Both the position numbers and the translations under genes were made by a program. From the NCBI GenBank assembly GCA_027317645.1, contig DAHVQS010000013.1:1-41413 (forward strand): a DNA stretch of 41,413 bases, in the 5' to 3' direction. Position 1 is the first letter of the stretch; each line of letters opens with the position of its first letter. Source of the stretch: Paenalcaligenes sp021793095 (GTDB lineage: Bacteria > Pseudomonadota > Gammaproteobacteria > Burkholderiales > Burkholderiaceae_B). The notes below the pieces were generated by a model. It did not search any database. It had not been told where the DNA came from and saw only the letters and a program-made list of their open reading frames with translations. This document shows, piece after piece, positions 24,423-30,979 of this stretch.

Positions 24423-25826
24423 TTAATGGTGAAACCCACCGGCCTTTTGCTCGGTCAATGGTACATTGGCGGGACGCTCGGCAAAGTATTTGAGGGCGCG
24501 ATGGAAATCCTCAATGAGTAGACTGGCCAAATCACGGCTAAAACCATGGCGCACCAAAATACGCTGCACGACCAGATCTTGGCGATTGGCAGGCATCGAA
24601 TAAGCTGGGACCTGCCAGCCACGTACACGTAGCCGATCGGCAAAATCATACAAACTAAAATTGACCTTGTCCTTGTACTCATCTTTGATGGTCCAGGACA
24701 GCGCCGGGATGCCCTTGCTGCGATCACCATCAAAAAGAATTTCAAAGGGGCCCATTTTGTTGATTTCAGCCGCCAGAAACTCAGCGGTGTCATAGCAATT
24801 AGCCTGAATGCGGGTGTACCCCTCTTTGCCCAAGCGGATAAAGTTATAGTACTGGGCGACGATCTGCCCGCCAGGGCGCGAAAAATTAAGGGCAAAGGTT
24901 GGCATATTGCCCCCGAGGTAATTCACATCAAAGATCAGCTCCTCGGGCAGACACTGTGCGTCGCGCCATATCACCCAGCCCACGCCCAATGGTGCCAAAC
25001 CAAATTTGTGGCCTGAGGTATTGATAGAGTGCACGCGGGGAATACGGAAATCCCACTCTAATTCGGGGGCACAAAAAGGGGCCAAAAAGCCGCCGCTGGC
25101 GCCATCTACATGGATGGGAATATCTAACCCAGTGTCTTGTTGGAGAGTATCCAAGGCTTGGGCAATCTCTTTGACTGGCTCATACTGACAGGTAAAGGTC
25201 ACCCCTAAAGTGGGCACCACCCCAATGGTGTTTTCATCACAGCGCTTGATGACTTCATCGGGGGTCAACCCCAAGCGCCCATCTTCCAACGGTACTTCAC
25301 GTAGCTCAACATCAAAATAACGGGCAAATTTATGCCAGCAGATCTGTACTGGGCCACAGATGAGATTGGGCTTGTCGGTGGGTAGGCCCTGTGCTTGGCG
25401 CTTTTTACGCCATGCCCACTTAAGCGCCAAACCACCTAGCATCGCCGCCTCTGAGGAACCTGTTGTAGAGCAACCTAAGGCATTCGCAGCCTCGGGTGAG
25501 TGCCATAAATCAGCCAGCATATGCACGCACCGTGCCTCGAGCTCAGCGGTTTGTGGGTACTCATCCTTGTCAATCATATTTTTGTCGATGCACTCGTCCA
25601 TGAGTTTACGCACCTCATCCTCAGCCCAGGTTTGACAAAAAGTGGCGAGGTTTTGGCGCGAGTTACCATCTAACATCAACTCATCATGCACGACCTGATA
25701 GGCATGGCGCGGATCCTGTTCAGAGGTGGGCATTTGGTATTTAGGTAAAGCCACCGAGAGGTCAGAAGAGGCGTAAATATCATCCAGCAGATTTTTGCGG
25801 ATACTGTCTTTATCATGTAATGCCAC
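24423..25826 (-). CDS. gad: glutamate decarboxylase
   Basis: A pyridoxal-phosphate enzyme that converts glutamate to GABA and consumes a proton. 467 aa, as E. coli GadA/GadB. The PLP Lys is K274 in INTSGHKFGLAPLG, the Asp binding the pyridine ring is in HVDGASGGFLAPF, and TTGSSEAAMLGG binds the phosphate side. The C-terminus ends in FHH, like the His-bearing plug that closes GadB at neutral pH. The start is GTG with a perfect AGGAGG six bases upstream. Only 31 bp separate it from the TRAP permease gene upstream, so it probably ends a dctP–dctQ–dctM–gad operon. No gadC-type glutamate/GABA antiporter is in the window. Confidence 0.95.
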   Translation of the reverse strand: MALHDKDSIRKNLLDDIYASSDLSVALPKYQMPTSEQDPRHAYQVVHDELMLDGNSRQNLATFCQTWAEDEVRKLMDECIDKNMIDKDEYPQTAELEARCVHMLADLWHSPEAANALGCSTTGSSEAAMLGGLALKWAWRKKRQAQGLPTDKPNLICGPVQICWHKFARYFDVELREVPLEDGRLGLTPDEVIKRCDENTIGVVPTLGVTFTCQYEPVKEIAQALDTLQQDTGLDIPIHVDGASGGFLAPFCAPELEWDFRIPRVHSINTSGHKFGLAPLGVGWVIWRDAQCLPEELIFDVNYLGGNMPTFALNFSRPGGQIVAQYYNFIRLGKEGYTRIQANCYDTAEFLAAEINKMGPFEILFDGDRSKGIPALSWTIKDEYKDKVNFSLYDFADRLRVRGWQVPAYSMPANRQDLVVQRILVRHGFSRDLASLLIEDFHRALKYFAERPANVPLTEQKAGGFHH

Positions 25827-25857
25827 GGTAAACCTCCTAATGAAAAGTTGGGTGTAT

Positions 25858-27135
25858 TTATCGATAGACTAGGTCGCGCAAATACAAAGATAAGTCAGGC
25901 CAATAGGTGATGACCAGTAAGCAGGTCAAGATCACGGCGACAAAAGGCAATAACGAGCGAATCATGCGCTCAATGGGGACTTGGGCCACCTGACTGGCAG
26001 CAAAGAGGTTTACCCCAAATGGCGGTGTCACCATACCCAAGGCCAGATTGACCACCATGATCAAACCAAAATGAACGGGATCAATACCAAATTGCATCGC
26101 AACGGGTAACAGCAAGGGGGCTAACACCACTATAGATGCCGAGGTTTCAATAAACATCCCGATCACAAAGAGCGCGATATTTACCCCAAGTAAAAAACTA
26201 TATTGACCGGAAAAAACCTCGGTCAACCAGTTGCCCAGTGCCATGGGCACGCCCGCGCGGTTGAGTAAAAAGCCAAAGACCCCCGCATTGGCCATGATAA
26301 ACATAATCACTGCCGTCGCAATGACTGAGCGACGAAAAGTCTGGCGCAGCACTTTGAAATTAATGCGCTTATAGACAAATACACCAATAAATAGGGCATA
26401 AATCACCGCAACCGCTGATGCCTCGGTCGGTGTGAAAATGCCCCCGTAAATACCGCCTAAGATTATGACGGGCATGAGCAGTGCCCACCACGCTTGTTTA
26501 AATGATTGCCAAAGCGGCAGGCGCCCTAAACCATCGTCTTTGCCCAACCCATTTCGCCGCGCATAGAGCCACACATAGAGCATCAGGGCCGCAACAATCA
26601 ATAAGCCTGGGCCAATACCGGCAATAAAGATTTCCCCGACCGAGGTATCGGTAGAAACTGCAAACAGAATCATCGGCACCGATGGCGGTATGATGACCCC
26701 GAGCTCAGCAGCGGAGGCTTGTAGCGAGGCGGCAAATGGAGCAGGATAGCCATGGCGCACCATCGAAGGAATCAGGATGGCGCCCACCGCAAAGGTGGTG
26801 GCCACACTCGAACCCGCAACTGCGGCAAAAATCATGCAGGTCAGCACACAGGTGCAGGCCAGCCCCCCTTGGATGCCACCAATCACGCTTTTGGCAAACT
26901 CAACCATGCGATCGGAAATGCCGCCGGACTCCATGAGATTGCCCGCGAGAATAAAAAACGGCACCGCCATGAGCGGATATTTATCCAAAGAGGCGTACAG
27001 CTGCTGGGCGATGACGACCCAGGGCATCCGTGCATCCAGGCCCACGCCCAGCATGCTCGCTAGCCCAATGGCCACGGCAACTGGGACCGTGAGCCCAAAA
27101 AAAAGCAGCATGGTCAATACCATCAACTGCGACAT
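25858..27135 (-). CDS. dctM: TRAP transporter large permease subunit (DctM)
   Basis: The 425-aa, twelve-helix sodium-coupled transport subunit of a tripartite ATP-independent periplasmic (TRAP) system. Family landmarks are the N-terminal GLTVPVAVAIGLA, PFFILAGNLMESGGISDRMVEFA, PPSVPMILFAVSTDTSVGEIFIAGIGPG, and the C-terminal GMVTPPFGVNLFAASQVAQVPIERM. It follows dctQ by 12 bp. The substrate is an organic acid; the linked decarboxylase makes glutamate a candidate, but this is inference. Confidence 0.94.
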   Translation of the reverse strand: MSQLMVLTMLLFFGLTVPVAVAIGLASMLGVGLDARMPWVVIAQQLYASLDKYPLMAVPFFILAGNLMESGGISDRMVEFAKSVIGGIQGGLACTCVLTCMIFAAVAGSSVATTFAVGAILIPSMVRHGYPAPFAASLQASAAELGVIIPPSVPMILFAVSTDTSVGEIFIAGIGPGLLIVAALMLYVWLYARRNGLGKDDGLGRLPLWQSFKQAWWALLMPVIILGGIYGGIFTPTEASAVAVIYALFIGVFVYKRINFKVLRQTFRRSVIATAVIMFIMANAGVFGFLLNRAGVPMALGNWLTEVFSGQYSFLLGVNIALFVIGMFIETSASIVVLAPLLLPVAMQFGIDPVHFGLIMVVNLALGMVTPPFGVNLFAASQVAQVPIERMIRSLLPFVAVILTCLLVITYWPDLSLYLRDLVYR

Positions 27136-27147
27136 TTACCTACCTCT

Positions 27148-27621
27148 TTATGGTTTATCCAGAGCGTCCCGGCACCAGTGACACAGCACTGCGATTAGGG
27201 ATAGGGCGGCTCCGATCGGAATTGATATATAGATCCAGGAAATAGAAATACCCAAGGTGGGCATCGTTTGAAAGCGCACCCGCCAAGTCATTTGGATACC
27301 AATCCAAAGTAAAAATAATAAAAATGCAGCCACAATGAGCAGGACGATCAACTCAAGTGCACGGCCATAGCCGTATTCATCGAGTTTGGTGCGCAACACA
27401 TTTACCCCGAGCATGGCGCCCTCGCGGAATGCCAAAGTGATGCCCAGCATCACCGTCCAGATAATGGCGGCGCGCGTGAGGGCCTCGGACCAAGCTGCGG
27501 GCGATTGGAATATAAATCGGGACAATACCTGATAAAAGCCCGCCGCAACCGCTACCCAGAGCAGCAGTTGGGCGAGCCCCGATATCACCTGAAAGAGATG
27601 ATGATCAAAACGACGTAACAT
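27148..27621 (-). CDS. dctQ: TRAP transporter small permease subunit (DctQ)
   Basis: The 157-aa, four-helix membrane subunit that pairs with DctM. The family pattern of a helix-2 region with a conserved acidic/aromatic segment (SPAAWSEALTRAAIIWTVMLG, AFREGAMLGVNVL) is clear. It starts 3 bp after the dctP stop, so is tightly coupled to it. Confidence 0.9.
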   Translation of the reverse strand: MLRRFDHHLFQVISGLAQLLLWVAVAAGFYQVLSRFIFQSPAAWSEALTRAAIIWTVMLGITLAFREGAMLGVNVLRTKLDEYGYGRALELIVLLIVAAFLLFLLWIGIQMTWRVRFQTMPTLGISISWIYISIPIGAALSLIAVLCHWCRDALDKP

Positions 27622-27624
27622 GGT

Positions 27625-28599
27625 TTATTGAGCGTCACGGATGGACTCGATGAGCTCCTCACCAAACTGGCTGTAGTAGTCTGCATAGACAGGCTCAACA
27701 GCGGCCTCAAAGGCAGCATAATCAACCTCGTTGACCTGCATGCCATTTTCCTTGAGGGTTTCGATACCGTCCTTTTCTACGGTATCCACATAATCACGCA
27801 TCGCCAGTGCAGCGGCCTTGCCGGCAGCCTGGAATTGCTCTTTTTCCTCGTCACTGAGGCTGTCATAAACCATCGGCGATACCAAGATCAATGCCGGCGC
27901 ATAGACGTGCCCTGTCAGAGATAAATGGTCTTGTAATTGCCAGAGCTTGGCAGACACAATCACAGACAGAGGGTTTTCCTGCCCATCGATGGCCCCCTGC
28001 TGGAGTGCGGTCGCCACCTCGGGCCAGGCCATGGGCGAGGCTTGGACACCCAGCTCGCGAAACGCCTTGAGGTGGATGGGGTTTTCAGTAATACGGATTT
28101 TTAGCCCCTTGATATCCTCAGGGGTTTCCACGGCACGCTTGCTGTTGGTCAGGTGTCTAAAACCCTGCTCACCCCAAGCCAGAGCGGTTAAACCGTGCTT
28201 GGGAAACTCAGCGAGCATCTCTTCACCAATCTCACTATCGAGCACACCGCGGGCGTGATCTAAATCGCGGAATAAAAAGGGCACATCAAAGACACCAGTC
28301 TCGGGGACAAAATTAAGTGTCGCGCCTGTAGACACCAACGCCACATCAACCGTCCCGAGCTGCAAGCCCTCGATAACCTCGCGCTCGCCGCCCAAGGCAC
28401 TATTGGGAAACTCCTCGATCACAAAGTTTTCATTGCTGTCCCCCAAGGACTCGATAAAAGCCGCCGCACCTGCGCCATAGTGGGAATCTTTGGAGAGAGC
28501 GTATGCCATTTTGAGTTCTTGTTGGGCTAAGGCTGGACTCGCCGCAAACACCGCCGTCGCCAGAGTCGCGATGAGGCCGCCCAAGATGGACCTTTTCAT
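27625..28599 (-). CDS. dctP: TRAP transporter substrate-binding protein (DctP)
   Basis: A periplasmic binding protein of 324 aa that delivers its ligand to DctQM. The Sec signal peptide (MKRSILGGLIATLATAVFA...ALAQ) is cleaved near residue 25. The ligand-binding core has the DctP pattern: SALGGEREVIEGLQLGTVD, GLKIRITENPIHLKAFRELG with the Arg that grips the substrate carboxylate, and GAIDGQENPLSVI. The ATG follows CTAAGGAG. It heads the operon dctP–dctQ–dctM–gad. Ligand unknown; carboxylates, sialic acid and glutamate are known TRAP ligands. Confidence 0.93.
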   Translation of the reverse strand: MKRSILGGLIATLATAVFAASPALAQQELKMAYALSKDSHYGAGAAAFIESLGDSNENFVIEEFPNSALGGEREVIEGLQLGTVDVALVSTGATLNFVPETGVFDVPFLFRDLDHARGVLDSEIGEEMLAEFPKHGLTALAWGEQGFRHLTNSKRAVETPEDIKGLKIRITENPIHLKAFRELGVQASPMAWPEVATALQQGAIDGQENPLSVIVSAKLWQLQDHLSLTGHVYAPALILVSPMVYDSLSDEEKEQFQAAGKAAALAMRDYVDTVEKDGIETLKENGMQVNEVDYAAFEAAVEPVYADYYSQFGEELIESIRDAQ

Positions 28600-28660
28600 G
28601 AATAAAACTCCTAAGGTAGATAAAGACTAGAAAGACTCACAACCTAAAAAGACTACACCG

Positions 28661-28683
28661 CCTGATTATATTGAGCAATCAGG
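28661..28683 (-). terminator. possible pstS terminator hairpin
   Basis: CCTGATT/AATCAGG, 7 bp with a 9-base loop, about 35 bp past the pstS stop, with TTTTT some 10 bases further on. A second ATCAAT/ATTGAT inverted repeat (28698-28716) covers the stop codon. Confidence 0.35.
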
Positions 28684-28715
28684 GGTTACACTCGCTTATC
28701 AATGCATCGTATTGA

Positions 28716-29849
28716 TTATTGAGCATTTGAGTGTGATGGCCAAATAGCCTGTCCATCTCGATCTCGGATGTGATCGGCCCAGCGCGCACGGATTTCTGTG
28801 ACTACCGATACTGGCAGGGGGACATAGTCCAGTGCGCGCGCCATCTCGCTACCCTGCTCAAAGGCCCAGTCAAAAAATTGTAGTGTGGCTCGCCCTTGGG
28901 CAGGGTCTGCCTGGGTTTGATGCACCAAAATAAAAGAGGCCGCAGTGATGGGCCAAGAGTGTTCACCAGGCATATCTGTCAAAATTACCCCCATGCTCGG
29001 GGTCTGTGCCCATTCAGCATGCTCAGCCGCGGCTGCAAAACTGTCCTCGCTAGGTTGCACAAATTGACCGTCTTTATTTTGCATTTGGGCCCAGGACAAC
29101 TCATTTTGCAACGCATAAGCAAACTCTACATAACCCAAGGAATACTGCAGCTGACGCACATTAGCAGCCACCCCCTCATTGCCTTTCCCCCCGTGGCCGA
29201 CAGGCCATTTGATGGCCTTGCCCACACCCACCTGATCGCGCCAATCAGCGGATGCCTGGGCCAAATAATGACTCCATAAAAAAGTAGTCCCCGAACCATC
29301 GGAACGATGAATGACCACAATCGTTTGATCTGGGAGGTCAATATCAGGGTTTAACTCTTGTATTTGTGGGTCATTCCAGCGAGTAATTACCCCTCTAAAA
29401 ATATCGGCCAGCACAGCCCCCGTGAATTTCAAGGCACCGGGCGCTACACCGGGTAAATTAAATACGGGGACAACCCCACCAATAATTGCTGGAAACTGCA
29501 GTAAATCATGCGCCTCGAGATCAGTCGCTGGCATGGGGTCATCCGACGCACCAAAGGCCACCGTGCCAGCGATGATTTGCTGCTGGCCACCCCCCGAACC
29601 GATGGATTGATAATTGACGCGTTGACCCGTTGCTTGATGATAGGCAGACGCCCACTGCGCATAAATGGGATAGGGCAAAGACGCCCCAGCGCCGGTGATC
29701 TCGACAGCGGCTTCTGACGGCGCTGAGGGCTCACTAACTGCCCAGGCAGCACCTATGCCTAAGCCCATCGTCATCACAGCGACGGTAATATTTAAACAGA
29801 GCCTTTCGGTGGTAAGTTTTTTTAAAAAAGATTTTTTTGACACAACCAT
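28716..29849 (-). CDS. pstS: phosphate ABC transporter substrate-binding protein PstS (orphan)
   Basis: A periplasmic high-affinity phosphate-binding protein, 377 aa. A long, basic Sec-type leader (hydrophobic run about residues 18-38, ending GAAWA) precedes the PstS core: ITGAGASLPYPIYAQWASAY, YQSIGSGGGQQQIIAG, FGASDDPM (phosphate ligand Ser/Asp), and VVIHRSDGSGTTFLWSHYL. The usual pstC, pstA, pstB and phoU are not next to it: two tRNA genes lie upstream and the TRAP operon downstream. It must share a permease encoded elsewhere or act as a spare binding protein. Its promoter carries a tandem Pho-box array, so phosphate starvation control by PhoB is expected. Confidence 0.93.
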   Translation of the reverse strand: MVVSKKSFLKKLTTERLCLNITVAVMTMGLGIGAAWAVSEPSAPSEAAVEITGAGASLPYPIYAQWASAYHQATGQRVNYQSIGSGGGQQQIIAGTVAFGASDDPMPATDLEAHDLLQFPAIIGGVVPVFNLPGVAPGALKFTGAVLADIFRGVITRWNDPQIQELNPDIDLPDQTIVVIHRSDGSGTTFLWSHYLAQASADWRDQVGVGKAIKWPVGHGGKGNEGVAANVRQLQYSLGYVEFAYALQNELSWAQMQNKDGQFVQPSEDSFAAAAEHAEWAQTPSMGVILTDMPGEHSWPITAASFILVHQTQADPAQGRATLQFFDWAFEQGSEMARALDYVPLPVSVVTEIRARWADHIRDRDGQAIWPSHSNAQ

Positions 29850-29888
29850 TCCTATTCAAAATTCACAAAGTGCTTTACAAGCAAAATA

Positions 29889-29966
29889 ATTGTAGGAACG
29901 GCAAATGACGACATGATGAAGAAAACATGTCAGTTTGATGAAGAAATTGTGACGGGGGGATGACAA
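29889..29966 (-). promoter_or_regulatory. PhoB-type tandem Pho-box array and -10 of pstS
   Basis: On the minus strand, six 7-mers sit in exact 11-bp register, each separated by 4 bp: TTGTCAT, CCGTCAC, TCTTCAT, CTGACAT, TCTTCAT, TCGTCAT (29966 down to 29905). They resemble the PhoB half-site CTGTCAT (4 to 6 of 7 matches). The last one ends 10 bp before a TACAAT -10 element (29894-29889), the spacing known for PhoB-activated promoters in E. coli. The array touches the 3' end of tRNA-Leu(UAA). Confidence 0.75.
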
Positions 29967-29967
29967 G

Positions 29968-30056
29968 TGGTGCAGCCACCCGGAATCGAACCGGGACGGG
30001 CTTTATGGCCCGAGAGATTTTAAGTCTCTTGCGTCTACCTATTCCGCCATGGCTGC
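29968..30056 (-). tRNA. tRNA-Leu (anticodon UAA)
   Basis: 89 nt, CCA encoded. Acceptor GCAGCCA pairs with TGGCTGC. The anticodon stem AGAGA/TCTCT encloses CTTAAAA, giving TAA. The variable arm is CGGGCCATAAAGCCCG and the T arm is CCGGG-TTCGATT-CCGGG. No terminator follows; the pstS Pho-box array starts 1 bp after the CCA. Confidence 0.96.
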
Positions 30057-30074
30057 TGGCGTAGAGAAAAGTTT

Positions 30075-30164
30075 TGGCGGAAGCGGTGAGATTCGAACTC
30101 ACGGATGGGTTGCCCCATCGCTGGTTTTCAAGACCAGTCCATTCAACCACTCTGGCACGCTTCC
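30075..30164 (-). tRNA. tRNA-Ser (anticodon UGA)
   Basis: 90 nt, CCA encoded. Acceptor GGAAGCG pairs with CGCTTCC. The anticodon stem CTGGT/ACCAG encloses CTTGAAA, giving TGA. A long variable arm (GATGGGGCAACCCATC) follows. It lies 18 bp upstream of tRNA-Leu(UAA) on the same strand, so the two are probably one transcript. Confidence 0.96.
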
Positions 30165-30353
30165 GTTGTTGATGCATGCCATACCAAAACAGGCTGGTAT
30201 AGCACTAATAAAGCTGAGTTATTTAGTGGGCTAAACCAAATAAAGGAGTAACTATACACTAAATTTTTCGCGTTGTCATCTGCATTTTATCATGCCCTAC
30301 TTACACTACAATAGAGTTTAAGGAAATTTTGAGTAAAAAAAAGGGGGTTGCCC

Positions 30354-30836
30354 ATGCTACATGAGAGTGAATATTTTTATTTAGAGCGTTGTATTGCCTT
30401 GGCCAAAGAGGCATTAGAGGCGGGGGACGAGCCCTTTGGTTCGGTATTGGTAGATTTTAAGGGCAGTATTTTGCAAGAGGACCGTAATCGTATTGCAGGT
30501 GGGGATGCGACCCGCCATCCTGAGTTCGAGTTGGCGCGTTGGGCGGCCAACAATATGAGTCCTGAGTCTCGTGCTCAGGCGACGGTGTATACTTCGGGTG
30601 AGCATTGCCCAATGTGTGCTGCGGCCCATGCTTGGGTGGGATTGGGACGGATTGTATATATTAGTTCCAGTCAACAGTTGCGCCAATGGCGCGAGGAAAT
30701 GCAGCTAGAGGATCCTTTACCAGTGACACCCTTTCCTGTGCAGGAGGTCGCCCCTTTTGTAGAGGTGGTCGGTCCGGTGCCTCCTTTTGATGAGCAGGTT
30801 AGGGCCTTACATTTTGCGCGCCATCAAAAAAACTGA
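30354..30836 (+). CDS. nucleoside/nucleobase deaminase family protein
   Basis: A 160-aa zinc deaminase of the cytidine/deoxycytidylate deaminase fold. The zinc and catalytic residues are H55-P-E57 (HAE in most relatives) and C85-P-M-C88 in SGEHCPMCAAAHAWVGL. The substrate-binding start DEPFGSVLVD is typical of guanine deaminase and tRNA-adenosine deaminase relatives. The ATG at 30354 follows AAGGGGG; a TTG at 30348 is also in frame. The gene stands 140 bp before the molybdenum hydroxylase genes, so a link to purine or N-heterocycle breakdown is possible. It is not clearly TadA: the usual C-terminal tail is absent. Confidence 0.82.
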   Translation: MLHESEYFYLERCIALAKEALEAGDEPFGSVLVDFKGSILQEDRNRIAGGDATRHPEFELARWAANNMSPESRAQATVYTSGEHCPMCAAAHAWVGLGRIVYISSSQQLRQWREEMQLEDPLPVTPFPVQEVAPFVEVVGPVPPFDEQVRALHFARHQKN

Positions 30837-30979
30837 GGAACATTGACCTAGGGTTATCCCTTGGTTTTCGGCCTTTTATTACATTTTTTTGTCCGTAACG
30901 CTCTGTTTGTATACGATTGTTGCTGGCGACCGTGATAGCATGGCATCTATAAAGAAACTAAAAATTCTGAGGATCCAAT

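Noticed and set aside
29968..30164. tRNA genes as integration site of a mobile element
   Set aside because: No integrase and no second copy of the tRNA 3' end was seen in the window.
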